Assembly: GCA_025769875.1 (NCBI GenBank) | Contig: JAGFNK010000447.1 | Span: 1 to 42,536, forward strand | DNA: 42,536 nt | Source: Russula earlei | Taxonomy: Eukaryota; Basidiomycota; Agaricomycetes; Russulales; Russulaceae | Direction: 5' to 3' | Shown here: positions 1 through 12,200 of the stretch, piece after piece | Layout: every line of letters starts with the position of its first letter | How positions within the stretch are numbered: the first letter of the stretch is position 1 | Made by a program: the position numbers and the translations under genes | The notes under the pieces: model-generated | Seen by the model: only the letters and a program-made list of their open reading frames with translations | What the model was told of the DNA's origin: nothing | The model's database searches: none

Positions 1-1360
1 TTCCGACTTCTCCTATTGCTTGCAGGCGGCCTACGCGATATGGCCACACTGCATGCTGCATGCTGCACATCACGATCGTCTGCAATCAATGATCCCTTGC
101 CCTCCTTTTCTCGATACAGTTCGTTCTTGTGTTGGTCTCGATTGTGGGTGCCTCTCAAGGGTTGACGGGGAGGAATGTCAACATGAGTACTGTACCTTCA
201 CCATGGCCATGAGAACTGAACCTACCCTCGTGATCCTGATTGCACTCAAAAGATGGCAGATCAAGACTAACCCTGACATAGATTTTCAGATGGGTTACCC
301 TGGTTCAGACACTTGAGATCTCTCCCTCAATCAAAGCTCAATCAGCATTAGTGCTTCAAGGTCCAGTCTGGTCCAGTTTTTTTCCTGTGTTGGGGTGCAA
401 CCATGAACCAGACTGGTTGATGTTTTTCAAAAACTTACATGCAACTGCAGACTGGACCAGTATAGACTGGTCTGTCATGGTTTACCCAACAGTTGCTGGA
501 CTGGTTGTAAACTGGTCTTGCAATGGACCAGTTCAGACCAGTTTACAACTGGTCCAGACCATGCATCAAAGTACACATTAATATTACTACAAACCACCCT
601 GCAAGCAGAGGTGCAGGGGGTGTGCTACATAATAGCATTGGGACTATAGCACAAGAAGAGGGCTGTGGTGAGGATTCTCAAGAGGAGATTGTATGCTGCC
701 CATGCCTGCAGCATCGCTGACCATGTGATGCTAAGTGAAACTGTGGATACCTTGAGGAGGTACACATGAGCCACTGCATGGAACAATGAAATGCAGAACA
801 TGATATGTGTGGAATGACAGGAACTCCTCAATTGAGGGCAGCACTGCTGCTGCATGGGCATGGAGCTGTGGGGTTTGACTCATATGCAGCTACCAGAATG
901 GGTGGTGTGTTGTCTGTTATCATTGTGGGGCCTTGGAGCTGGTGGTCCTGGTTGCTGGTCAGGGTTAGTGGTCCTGTGCTCCCAAAGTACTCCCCTCCAC
1001 AGCATGAGCAGGGACTTGTGGCAGTGGTTGAGTGTGCTGTTGTTGTCAATGCCATTCCACCCACAATCCACCTTATGAGCAGTTGCTTGGGAGACTGGGG
1101 CAGCTGGTGGGTTGTCATGGCATCCTAGCACTATCCAATGCCATTGTAGGGTCATGACACACTATCCACCTGGCAGTTGACATCTTTTTGCAAAAAGTGT
1201 CATGCTCCAGAAATGGTAAGTGCCTCACCAATGTGGCTCCTCAAGGCAATTCCCATAAACCCCGCAATTGTTTTCAAACACAGAATAATAATTACACACA
1301 CAATGTCAACTTTCATAATGGTGGTTTCAGGAGTTATGGACAACAAAATAAATAATATTT
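1..1360. other. Gene-poor, CpG-poor spacer
   Basis: No reading frame here resembles a known protein or shows a convincing intron-exon chain. The stretch is strongly depleted in CpG and rich in TG/CA, like the decayed transposon copies further right. It probably consists of old mobile-element debris. A cluster of CTGGTCC-type words at 355-560 is listed separately. A site near 1188 (TTTTGCAAAAAGTGTCA) weakly resembles the reverse complement of 4171-4190, so the MULE copy that follows may begin there. Confidence 0.5.
355..560. repeat. Cluster of CTGGTCC/GGACCAG words with nested inverted repeat
   Basis: About a dozen ACTGG/CCAGT words, many inside CTGGTCC or GGACCAG, fall within 200 bp on both strands. 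The strongest structure is a perfect 15-bp inverted repeat (504-518 and 535-549, arm GTTGTAAACTGGTCT) with a 16-bp spacer that itself contains GGACCAG. It could be the subterminal motif array of a DNA transposon or a satellite fragment. Confidence 0.6.
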
Positions 1361-1363
1361 AAA

Positions 1364-4089
1364 CTAATCTAAGGGCTTGATTATGATGCTGAGAAGGCCA
1401 GCGCTGCCACACTTGGGGTGGGCGGTGTGAAGGCGCCTGTGGGCAATGATGAGGGGAGGGCATACACTGTGGCTGGGCCAAGGGAGGGAGCAGTTGCAGG
1501 GGGGCACACATGCCTGAGAACACACAGCTTGGGCCCACACATGGGCCATGACAGAGAGGGCATCGGATTTGGCATGCTTACCCAAGCATTCCCCCCCAGC
1601 ATACAGGTTGCTGTGAATGCGATGGCACTTGCCCTTGGCAGTGCCAATACTCTTCTCCATCAACCCACACTTGTCAGGGAGGCACTTCTGCTTTGGGGCC
1701 CATTTGATTCCCATATGGTTGGCGGTCTCTGTCCAAGTGTTTTGATTGGGTGTGATCGTGGCCTTTTCAGGTAAAGTGCTCTGATACTGAGTAGATGTGA
1801 TCGCAGTGGTTAGGCTATACTTTGCTGACCAGTAGTCTTCAACAATGGCTGGGGTTGCCATTGCTGGTTCCATTGGCTGATTGATAAGCAACTGTGATAG
1901 GCAACTGATATCTTTTGTGAGTGTTTGAATGGATTCCTCTGGTCTTGGAATGCCAGTGTGTGCATGGGTAATTGAGGACTGTGCTATGAGGCACTTAGGC
2001 TTATAATCTGGGAATGTGGTGGGGAAATGGTGTTGGATAGTGGCTATGTGCTTGCAAAACTGTACCCTTGGGAAGTTGGGGCAATCACATATCAATTGAC
2101 TAGATCAACAACAAAGAATTTACCCTGTTGAGAAGCTGATGCAACATGGAAGCAGTTGTCACATCAAATTTCTCAATTGAATCTTGGGAAATGCTATTGG
2201 CTATTTCCAGGATTTCATGCCACCGTTTCTTAGCCAGATCAGGGCCCACCAGCCTGACAGCTCGTTGCATGCTCTCATTTTGGTAATGAGGCTCCATACC
2301 ATTCACTAGTGTGTGAATAATATGGTCAATCCTCCAATTCCACTTCCCGTAAGCCAATGTGTTTTTAATACATGATGATATCTAAATTAAATTAATAATT
2401 AGATCTGGCCATGTAAATTGATAACATATGCTTCAAGTAACATATTGGTGTCTCCCTCTGCAAAAATCATCCTGCTTTTTTGGATGACTTTGGACCACAT
2501 ATGGCTATAAGGCAACCATTTTGAAGCCAGGTAATGCACAAAGGATTGAGGGTTAGAGGGATCATTTGCAATATCATCCCAAAGCTTGAAGAATGTGGCC
2601 ATATCCTCTGTATTCACCCAAGCTTTGACCTTGTCCCACAGTGCTCGAAACTTGGTGGTAATGATGTGCAATCTCACCGTGTGGAGGACATGCCATGTGC
2701 AGAGGTACACTTGGCTCTGTGGGTACACATCCTGAAGCGCTGCAATTTGTGCCTCATCATGATCTGTCATTATTACTGAGGGGCAGACAGTGGGACTCGC
2801 TTCCTTTACCCAGTTTACAAAAAAGGAAATGATTTCTATGCTGCCATTTGAAGTGAGCATCTAGGCAACAGGAACACCTATAGGGAGTATGAGCACTCAG
2901 TGCCAAGATCTTGGATTCATTCTTATGCACCATGCCCCCAATGGTCCCTAGTGATGATTGTAAATAGAAGCAGATTGACATATTGGGTTGTATTATGTGT
3001 CACTCGATACCGATAAATGAGTGGCCAAGGTGCTGGAACACATCCCATTGAAACTTGGTTTGGATGCAAAGGACAAAGCACCCTTTATGCAGCTTTGAAG
3101 TCTGGGGTGGTTCATCAAGCTTATCTTGATAAAAGACTGATATCTTTTCAGCTCTGAGTCTGTCAACCCACAGCCTCACAGAGATGGCATCTTCTTCATG
3201 CAAACAGATGCCCTCTTCATCTATCTGCTGGGCCAATTTCTGGATATCCGCAGGGTTAATGAATTTGTTATGAGAATTGTCTGGTGCCACCTCTTGAATG
3301 CACTGCACTTTCAGATATCTGGCATGACAAAAACTAGATTGATTACATACAATTTCTCTAATGTCCACCTTAGCTGTTAACATGGATGCAATTTGATCCC
3401 ATGCTCCATGCGATAGCCGAGTATACTTGATATTGGCTAATCTGATTTCATGATTGTGCTCTGTGATATAGCGACCAAGGACTGCTGGCATGTCCGGATA
3501 CAATTTGATCATGATCTGGCATCGGCATCCCATTTTCTTAGATTCAATCTTGCGTTTCCACTCAAGTTTCTTTTTTACATATTTTGATTCCCCTCCGGAC
3601 ATCTGGCACAAACAAACATAGATGTGCCACTCAGACCAGAGCAGCCCCTTGTTGGTTTGGGTCAAGGACACAACAAATTGAATGGCATGTGCTTCTTCCT
3701 CTTGCCAGTGCCACATGTCAAACTCAGCTAGACTACCCTATTGATTGGGATAGTTGCCCTTTTCTTGGTTGTAAGTGAAGCCACCCCACTTCCTTAGAGG
3801 TGGCAGGAGTCTCCATGCCATCAGGAGGGATGTTCTGGGTGTTCTGGGATAAAGCGGCATGTGCCGTTTGGTTGAGATCCACATTGAGATCCATGCAAAA
3901 CATAGTGGGCAGGGCAGTCGGCGCAATGATTGTCTCGGGCATGGCAGCAAGAATGTGTGATGTAGTGATTAGGATGACAGGAACTGGATAGCAAGAACTG
4001 GAAAGGTTACACTCCTCCCCTCTGTTCGTCCCATTCTCCCACAATTTCAACAACCACAATTTTGTTATCAAGTAATTTATTCTTATCAT
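1364..4089 (-). pseudogene. MULE transposase copy A, decayed
   Basis: This is a Mutator-like transposase relic read on the minus strand. From the N-terminal end it shows a FAR1/WRKY-GCM1-like zinc region (about 3716-3400, with GCRCQIMIKL and EHNHEI), the DDE core (2860-2420, with IMTDHDEAQ and the CTWH zinc-like motif) and a SWIM zinc finger (CDC..FCKH, about 2090-2050). It is broken. The frame stops at 3738 ahead of the zinc region, the first catalytic Asp is replaced by Glu followed at once by a stop near 3000 (FIGIE, against FIGIDATHN in copy B), and the frame shifts with a stop at 2097-2103. CpG is almost absent. It is diverged from copy B over its whole length, so it is a related family rather than a recent copy. 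It is not expected to be active. Confidence 0.8.
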
Positions 4090-4245
4090 TAAATAATTAT
4101 ATTAATTTTATGGATTGTAATAATGTTCAAACACCAATCTGCTGACAAAGTCCGATAGTCTGGATTTGGGTGTCACATTTTTGCGAAATTCCAAAGACTC
4201 CACCCAGCAAGCAGTCATGCACTGGCATAGAGGCAGTTGCGTTCT

Positions 4246-4319
4246 TTTCGCGGTGGGTTGAGTTACCATAAAAGGCGATTTTGTTGGCAAGAGAATCGGT
4301 ACATCAATTATGCATTTAA
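4246..4319 (+). repeat. MULE copy B terminal inverted repeat, left
   Basis: This pairs with the reverse complement of 7009-7081. The two agree over most positions, including TACCATAAAAGGCGATT and the following GGCAAGAGA. The same terminus occurs at 20454-20529 in copy C2 with CpG converted to TG/CA. Confidence 0.85.
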
Positions 4320-4385
4320 ATGTCACCAAATCATTTTCTCAATTACATATTTAATGACTTATTTATTAGCTATTAGACAAATAAA

Positions 4386-6929
4386 TTAAATTGATACAAA
4401 AAAAGATTTTGTATTGTAAGGAACAGCAACAGTTGAGGCCGTTAGAGGCAGCGGTGCGAGTCCGAAGGGACCTGGTGCAAGGGAGGCGGCGGCATCGGAG
4501 GGAGGGGGGTTCCGAGGGAGGGACGACGGTTCCCCGAGGGCACGCGTGCGCGCATTCGCGGCGGCAGATGTTGCATCGGGCTTGGCGCGCTTGCCCGACC
4601 GTTCGCCCCCGGCGTACGGATCATCGTGAACACGGCGGCGCTTTCCCTTAGTGACGCCGATGCTTCGCGCTGTCAATCCCCGCGCGTCGGGGAGACTGGT
4701 CTGTTGTTTTGGGCCCCGTTTGAGTTTGACACCCATACGCTCGGCTGTCTCCGTCCACGTTTTCTGATTGGGCGCGATCACTTCCTTATCAGGTAAGACC
4801 TTGGAGCCTTGAATTAAATTGATTGCGGCTGCCAAACTGTATTTGGCGGCCCGCGTGGCCTCAACGATCTCCGCTGTTTGATTAGCGTTTTCAAGCCTAG
4901 ATGTGAGATCGCGCGATAATGATATGATCTCCTGTGAGAGAGATACTAGGCTCTCCCTTGGTGTGGATGAAGAAGATGATGGGGATGGGGGGTCGGGTGA
5001 TTTATTTGCACTTTCCTTTTGTGTGCTCCCCTCAGGACAGAGGTAGGGAAAGTGGATGTAGATTGCTGCAATGTGTTTGCAGAATCTAATCCGGGGATAA
5101 TCTGTGCAATCACAAGTTGACTTCATCAGATCGATTGAGTAAAACGCGCCGGAACGGGACTGTGAAGCGACGTGAAAGCAGATCTCATCGAATTGCAAGA
5201 TCGAATCTTGTGAGATGCTCTCGGCACGGGTGAAAATTATATGACGCCTGTCAGCCGCCAGGTCCCGACCATCGAGCCCGACGTTCTGCCGTTCGTGCCT
5301 GTTTTGGTAATACGGCACCATGCGACGCACTAGAACAAATAATATTCGATCGATCCGCCGATTGCGCTTGCCGTCGAGCCAATGTGATTTGAGGACATGA
5401 TGATATCTAAAAAGATTGAGTCATCTTATCTTTAGATCGGGAGGATCACATACGCTTCGATCAACATGTTGGTGTCCCCTTCCTCAAAGATATGTCGATT
5501 TTTCCGGTAAACCATGGACCACATATGCACCACAGGCATCCATTGGGACCCAAGATAGTTCACAAAAGTTTCTGGAACCTGAGGATCAGTGGAGATCTCC
5601 TCCCAGATTTGTAGAAAGTCGGCCTGATCATCTGTATGTACCCATCTCTTGATCTTATCCCACAGATCAGGAAAATTGTTAGCATGGAAGTGTGATCGCA
5701 TCGCGCGCAACACGTGCCACTTGCAAAGCCATATCCGACTTCCCGGATAGGCGATCTTGAGGGCGGCAATCTGCGCGGCATCACGATCTGTCATAATAAT
5801 AGACGGCCGGACAGCCGGACTGGCATCCCTGACCCAATGGACAAAAAAGGATATTGTGTCCTTTGTTCCATTGGATGCCAGCATCCAGGCAACAGGCACA
5901 CCTATCCGGAAAGGGTAAGCGCGCTAAATTGACATTTAGTAAATATTACGCACCATGTCCCCAGTGATCGCGCGCGATCATGGTAAATAATAAGAAGTCC
6001 GGATATTGAGTAATATTATGAGTTGCATCGATACCGATGAAGCCGTTCCCGAGGCGGCGGAATGCCTCCATTTGGAAAGGGGTCTGGATGCATAATACAT
6101 ATGCATCCTCCTGCAGATTTGATTGAGATGGGGCACTGTGCACCCTGTCTTTGTAAAAAACATTTGTTTTTTCATCTGTAAACCTGTCCAACCAGAGCCT
6201 GGTGGAGATAGCATCCTCTGGATGCAGCCTGATAATCTCATCTTCCATTTCCCGGGCCATGCGGCTTACATCCCGGAGCGAGATGAATCGGTCTCGGCTG
6301 CCATCGGGCGATGAATCCTGAATATCGCGTACCTTTCCATTATTAAGTTAGCGAATAAAAATAAAATAAATTCAATACAGGCACTTACTATTTCCCGTGG
6401 ATCAACCTTCTTTGACAGCATGAATTTAATTTTATCACGCGCTACGCGTGACATTCGTGTGTAAGCGAGATTAGCAATTCCGATTTCATGGGAATGCTCG
6501 CTTGCATATTGTCCAAGAATGGTAGGCACGTCCGCGTAAGACTTGATGACTATTCGGCAACGGCAACCCGTCTTCTTGATCTCGGATCTCCGTGTGCGAT
6601 CGGGGTGCTTCTTTACATAACTCGAAGCTCCCCCGGATAGTTGGCGGGAGCAGACGAAAAACCTTCTTTGTCCATCCCTGCCCATGCTTGGTGCTCGATG
6701 GAATCAATTCAATTGAGTGAGCCAATTCTTCTTGCCGGCGCCACGCGTCGAAATCGGCTGCTGTCGGCCATTCCATGGGGTATCCGCCGTGCTCCCGGTC
6801 ATAATTGAGTCCTCCCCTCTTTCCAGAATTGGCAGTGATCTGGAAACATTGTGTCGCAAAAGGGGCGCTCGGGCCGGAATGGGCGGATGATGCGGATGGC
6901 GCGCCAATCAATCGGAAACGAGATTGCAT
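4386..6929 (-). pseudogene. MULE transposase of copy B (intron-containing, frameshifted)
   Basis: Read on the minus strand, the order is an N-terminal FAR1-like zinc region (6929-6400: GCRCRIVIKSY, then EHSHEI), a linker, the first catalytic Asp (FIGIDATHN, about 6030), the second Asp (IMTDRDAAQ, about 5795), the CKWH motif (about 5725) and a C-terminal SWIM finger (CDC..FCKH, about 5115-5075). Members of this family cut and paste DNA in the nucleus. Spliceosomal introns appear to separate exons at about 6390-6337 (donor GTAAGT) and at about 5940-5890. Compared with copy C1, one extra C near 6656 shifts the frame after WTKKVF. The catalytic residues I could see are otherwise present. It is either a recently inactivated copy or an intact one with a sequencing indel. 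Confidence 0.8.
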
Positions 6930-7008
6930 TTCTTTTTTTTTTTGGTAGGGGGAAAATGGTAAGGAGTTATCTTATTATTAACCCACTTATATAACTAAAT
7001 TACATCCG

Positions 7009-7081
7009 TTAACGCGTGATTGAAGTCCCGACTCTCTTGCCGACACAATCGCCTTTTATGGTAATTCAACCACGCGCGAAA
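7009..7081 (-). repeat. MULE copy B terminal inverted repeat, right
   Basis: This is the inverted partner of 4246-4319. The matching block is AATCGCCTTTTATGGTA. Homologous ends are seen at 19186-19264 and 22031-22104. Confidence 0.85.
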
Positions 7082-7089
7082 TGTCAAAG

Positions 7090-7815
7090 ACTCATCGGGC
7101 AGTGCTTCTTGTGCGTCCATTGTGGGTTTTGAGGTCGGGGTCTGTTGGGCACCTGCATGGGGATTGGTGGTGAGCATGACTGGGACAATTCACGCGTTAC
7201 ATATGTAATGTTAGTCATCACTCTGGGTCTTTTGACACACCTCCTCCATCCTCATCTGATCCCATGAAAAAAAAAAAGAAAGCTGACTTGATGGCCCAGA
7301 TCCATTTGGGTAGCCATCCAGATGTTCTCCAGTTGGCCCAGGACCTTGATGAAGAGCTACGTGGGCGAGGATCTGGAGAAGGGGACCCTAATGACACGAG
7401 TTTGGCATTTACAAATCAATGATCACATAGAAATTAGCATACCTTTCATACCCAGAAGAATGAAACTCACTCAACTTGAGCTACTTAATTCCATCCAGCC
7501 CAAGGAGGAATGGCAATAGAGTTAGTTGATACGGGCGATGATTTGTAACCGTACCCATGTAGAGGTTACGAACCAAGGCCAAGGTCCTGGCCGTAGATTG
7601 TCCTATTTCACTCAAGAGAGACCTCTCTCACTTTGCATTGCCGAACTCCCTTCCATTTTCTGGGCTATTCCCTCCTGCGGTACAAGATATTGCTATTGCA
7701 AAGGCACTATAACACGACCAGGCACCAGTTTCCTAATCGGGTAATCATCGCGTGGCAGCCACATGGCCACCCAGCCACCAATGGACCCGAAACAGCGGCA
7801 CAAACTCTTAGAAAC
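7090..7815. other. Spacer with one short lysine-rich frame
   Basis: No identifiable gene lies here. A + frame at about 7264-7410 reads an acidic, Lys-run-containing peptide (PMKKKKKADLMAQ) ending in TGA. It resembles the tail of some larger protein, but nothing around it extends it. It is probably transposon debris. Confidence 0.4.
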
Positions 7816-8500
7816 TGTTGCATAAATCATCTGACGTCATCAAGGCTCCAATGACATCATGGCTGACTGAGCGACTCCACAGTGACCTCATAGGCTCACT
7901 AAGCGCTCCACAGTGACATCATAATGATGTCATCGCTCCACAATGATCAGTAATGCGCTCAGTAAGCCTGAAAGTTGACACAAGCAAGTTTATGCCTCTG
8001 TAGTCCTATTGGATGGTACCAAAGAGTCTAGAATAGTCCCAGTGCTTTGTAATCGACCCTGTACACTGTATATAAGCCCCAATGAAGCATGGCAGTCGTC
8101 AGACTGTCCATTTGTGATACTCTCATACTCCTGGGTACTCCCCTGCGACCGCTCAGTTTAAAGACTTCCCTTCGCCTCCAAGGTACTCTTCAACGAACCG
8201 CCTTGTCTAAAGCCCCCTCGCTGCACTGGCCTCCAGTCTTCGCCTCTGCCTCTTGCAACACTTACCAGTCCCTATCTGGTACCTCCTCGTCGTTTGGCTC
8301 GTCCTCCTGTTCAACGCCGCCTTCGCCGCGTATCATCTGTTCCGACCCTTGCCCACCTGCTCCTGAGTCCTTAGTGATCAGCAGTACATGTCTTGACAGT
8401 ATATACAGGTGTATGGGACCTATACCTGTCCTGTTTGCTGACTGCTGCAGAGTTTATATGGTACAGGCATGGGATGGGTATTACCCATTGAGACCTGTTA
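7816..8500 (+). mobile_element. LTR-like or promoter-like fragment
   Basis: The stretch starts with TGTTGCATAAATC, carries a tandem array of GCTCCACAGTGACATCAT-like units (7846-7950) including a TGACGTCA word, and then a TATATAAG box at 8069-8076. This architecture of enhancer repeats, TATA box and pyrimidine-rich leader is typical of a fungal retroelement LTR. I could not find the second LTR, a target duplication or a defined right end, so the assignment is tentative. Confidence 0.3.
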
Positions 8501-8505
8501 GTTGA

Positions 8506-8560
8506 CTACAAAGTACCTGTATGACGGCCATTTATGGCCATCATATGGGTACTTTGTAGT
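8506..8560. repeat. Imperfect hairpin
   Basis: AAAGTACCTGTATGACGGCC is followed after a few bases by the imperfect reverse complement GGCCATCATATGGGTACTTT, giving arms of about 22 bp with around four mismatches. It may be the end of a small DNA element. Confidence 0.5.
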
Positions 8561-8771
8561 CTAGATTTGGAATATATCTCTCTGGACCACATGTATCGCC
8601 AATGTCCCTCACTGATGAGATAAACAGCTTTCACTGTCCAGCATCCAACACTCAATGTTCAGCCATCTATTGCAAATGATTTGTATGCTTCTATCTCTTA
8701 GTTGTATTGGTTTGTGAGTTCTCCTGAGTTTTAGGCTGGACATCCTGATCATCACTGGATTGCTTGTGGAT

Positions 8772-8776
8772 CCTCA
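8772..8776. repeat. Target site duplication CCTCA (left)
   Basis: Five bases CCTCA directly precede the left LTR. The same five follow the right LTR at 14621-14625, which is the hallmark of a single integrase-mediated insertion. Confidence 0.93.
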
Positions 8777-9161
8777 TGTTGCGCAGCATAGAGCGCAGCT
8801 AACAGGCCAAGCAACCCACCTTAGAGGTTGTGCTAATGCTCAAGTGATATTGGGGTGTAGAGCGATGTGTATACTCGTCTACAAGTATGGTATTTATACC
8901 TCTATGACCCAGGGCTGTTCCTAAGTCCAAAAGAGGTGACTACAGGTGTCCACTATATCGCGCATTAAGTGACGCGTGATGTGGAAACGTTCTAGACGCA
9001 GCATAAGGCTGCATCTTGTGATAGATAGCGTACTATGCATAACCCTATTGCCATAAGTGCATATACTAAAGTTCTGTCTAACACGTAACATCTATGAGCG
9101 GATCTTGAACCTTGTATGAAGGTCTTCGCCTTCTTTGATCCGTTCGGGTTCCGGTTCAACA
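8777..9161 (-). repeat. Copia 3' LTR (left on + strand)
   Basis: 385 bp. On the + strand it begins TGTTGCGCAGC and ends GGTTCAACA. It differs from the other LTR at two sites, TGCATAACC for TGCGTAACC and AAGTGCAT for AAGCGCAT. Both are CpG to TpG/CpA transitions in this copy. Confidence 0.95.
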
Positions 9162-9172
9162 CTCCCCCTTGC
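9162..9172 (-). other. Copia polypurine tract
   Basis: On the coding strand, GCAAGGGGGAG abuts the 3' LTR, where plus-strand DNA synthesis would be primed. Confidence 0.85.
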
Positions 9173-9210
9173 TAAGTGCATCGGTAGATGCCGTGAGCAT
9201 TTTCCCACAT

Positions 9211-12200
9211 TCAGGGGTAGAACGTTAGTCCTAGTTGCTCCCTGAATTTGAGGAACTTGACGCGACCAAGGTTCTTGGTGAACATGTTGGCTGGGTTGTT
9301 AGCCCCTTCAATAAAGAATAGCTCCACCTGTTTATTTTGTATGACTTCACGAATGAAGTGATAGCGCAAGTCAATGTGTTTGATGCGCTTTTCTTGCACA
9401 GGGTTGGAGGCTAAGAATATTGAGCCTTGGTTATCACCGAACAGTGGGATGGGAGCAAGATTGATGCCAAGTTCTGTTAGTAAGGATTTAATCCAAACTA
9501 ACTGTCTGCTCGTGTTAGAGAGCAACATGTACTCGGCTTCAGTGGAAGAGAGCGCAACTGTTTTCTGCGCTCGTGAGTTCCACGAAAATATTGCTCCAGC
9601 CAGGTTCACCATATAGCCTGTAGTGGACTTCCGATTAGTCGGATCAGAAGCCCAGTCAGAGTCAGCATATGCCATTAGGCCGCCATTAGATGGTCCATCA
9701 TAGACCAAGGCATAATTGGCAGTTCCCAAGAGGTATCGGCAAATATAGTATGCACGATTTAAATGATCCTCTGAGGGATTGGCAGCATGTTGCGACAACT
9801 TAGTGACAGCAAAGGCTATGTCTGGACGTGTTCCAAGCATTATGTATAGGAGTGATCCTATAACCTGCTGGAATTTTGACCGCAAGGCTGGGTCAGCAGC
9901 GGAAGTGTTGGGAGAGGGGTGATAGCCCTCTGGTAGCGGAGTAGGAGCAGGGTTTGCATTAAGCAAGTCGAAACGCTGCAGCACTTTTGTAGGTATTCAG
10001 CCTGGTCCAGATGTATCTGGCCTGACTTGCGTTGAATGCGCATGCGTAGAAATTCTTGGGCATTGCCCAGATCTCGACATTCCCAGAGCTTCATAAAGCG
10101 CTCCTTTGTTTTATTAATTTGTTTTTTGTCTGCTCCAAAGAAGAGCACATCATCAACATAGACGATGGCTATGATGCTCTTGTCTTTACTAACAAAGAGC
10201 CCAGAGTCAGACATAAGGCGAATAAGGCCGAGCGAGGCCATGGACTTGTCAAGGGCTTTCCACCAAGCAAGTGCCTGCTTGCTTGAGTCCATATATTGCG
10301 CGTTTAAGGCGCATGACTTTACGCTCTTGGCCTTTTATTTTGAAGCCCTCAGGCTGCTCCATATAGAGCTCTTCATCAAGCTCACCATAGAGAAAGGCAG
10401 TCTTGACGTCTAGTCCGCTAATGTGCCAATTTTTGAGCGCTGCGAGCGCAATCATCAGGCGGACTGTCTCAAACCGTACCACGGGTGAGAATATTTCATC
10501 ATAGTCAATGCCTTCTACTTGGGAGAAGCCTTTGGCGACTAGTCTGGCTTTTTTACGACCATCAGACTTAAGGTCGAATACCCATCTGTTTTTAATTATT
10601 TTGCGATCCTTTGGAGGATCGACTAACTCGAAGACTTTGCGTCTGCGGAGGGATTCCAACTCCTCGCGACAAGCATCTTTCCACTCCTTTTGGAGTTCAC
10701 TTGGCATTCGCAGAATGTCCCTAAAGGTCCATTCGCGAATCTTCGCAGTATCAGGTGCATCTGAACTTAGTGGAACTGCTTGGGCGAGCAGATAGTTCAG
10801 AAATTTGACTCCCCCTTCCCTTGCAAGACGTAGAATGTCTTCTACCTCATCCTCAGAGGCTTGCGGCAGTTGATCGTCAAGGACGACAGGAGGGTAAGGG
10901 CCTGGCGCGGCCGATCCTGACGTACTACCCTCACCGGAGCTACCGGGTTGGTTTTCTGTCATCGTTCTCCATGTGCGTGTGCGCCGAACGTCTTTTTCCA
11001 CTTCTGTGGGGTGTCTGCGTTCACCATAGACGTTGCCTGGATGGGTAGGTACTTTCCTCAACCGCTGAGACCTTCGAAGAGGTACAGGTTCTTCAACAGG
11101 AGGAGGGGACAGGTGTAGGAGGGACGGGCGTTTGCTCGCGTTCCTCTTCTTCTGGCGCCTGTATAGGCTGCTCATCGTCCTCACTTTTAATTGTAGGGAA
11201 TGGGTCATCAACACCAGGAATGGTGTCTTCGACAGGTTGTTGCGGTAGTTCCTCACGCGGTTCATTAATCCGCGTGGTACCTTTAGTGCGCGCTTTGTCG
11301 CATTTGGGGTACAGGGTCTCATCGTACAGGGCGGTAGCATTTGTGTAAAGCGTATTATTTGGGAGCCTCATGAAGAGTGAGGCTTTGATCCCCTCAGTGT
11401 GACCAAGGTAGATCATAAGCTCGCTTTTAGGCGAAAGCTTGTTGACTTGACTGCTTTTCTGGTATGTGCACATATGCACCGCAACCAAATACTCTGAGGT
11501 GTGAGATATCAGGGACCTCGTTTTTAGGACTTCGTAGGGTGTACGCCATTGAAGGCATCTGGCAGGCGTCCTATTGTAACAGTGTGTCCCATGATTCACT
11601 GCAAATTCCCACCAGGAGGGAGGTAGACAAGCTTCAAGGCGCATTGCCTGAGCTTTGTCCATTACAGTGCGCATAAAGCGCTCTGCGCGTCCATTCTGTT
11701 GTGGAGTGTATGGGGCACTTTGCAGGATTTTAATTCCTTCGTCCTTTAGGACGTTATCAAAGGCCTCAGATTTGTACTCTCCGCCAGCATCGGACATCCA
11801 CTCTTTGATTCCTGCTTTGTATTGGTTCTTGACCATAGCAAGGAATTGTTTGACGGCCATTATGGTCGACTTTTTATTTTTTAAGAGTGTGATCCATGCA
11901 TAGGAGGAATAATCGTCAATGAAACTGACGAAATATTCGTACTTATGATACGACTTCACAGGGAAACTCTTAAGGTCCGAGTGAATGCGCTCGAACGGTG
12001 TGGAAGCACGAGTTTCAGAAGGGGGGTGCGCAGATGCAGGCATCTTGCCTTGCGCGCAGCCAGGACATACCGGCTGTTCCTGAGGGATTTTCAGGTCTTC
12101 AGGGAGACCCTTGGTATGTGTCTTAGCACGTGTTACGACATCCTTAGATGGGTGGCCAAGGCGTCGGTGTATGACATCATAATCTACCGCGTAGATAAGA

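Larger units (their letters stand above)
4246..7081 (-). mobile_element. MULE DNA transposon copy B with terminal inverted repeats
   Basis: This is a roughly 2.8-kb Mutator-like element bounded by about 74-bp terminal inverted repeats (4246-4319 and 7009-7081), encoding a transposase on the minus strand. The repeats share the block TACCATAAAAGGCGATT. Similarity may continue a few bases outward, because other copies also carry a GTCAAA word just outside. CpG is retained throughout, unlike the related copies. No clear 8-11-bp target duplication could be identified, since the exact outer end is uncertain. The element lies directly beside decayed copy A, which suggests nested or clustered insertion. 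Confidence 0.85.
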
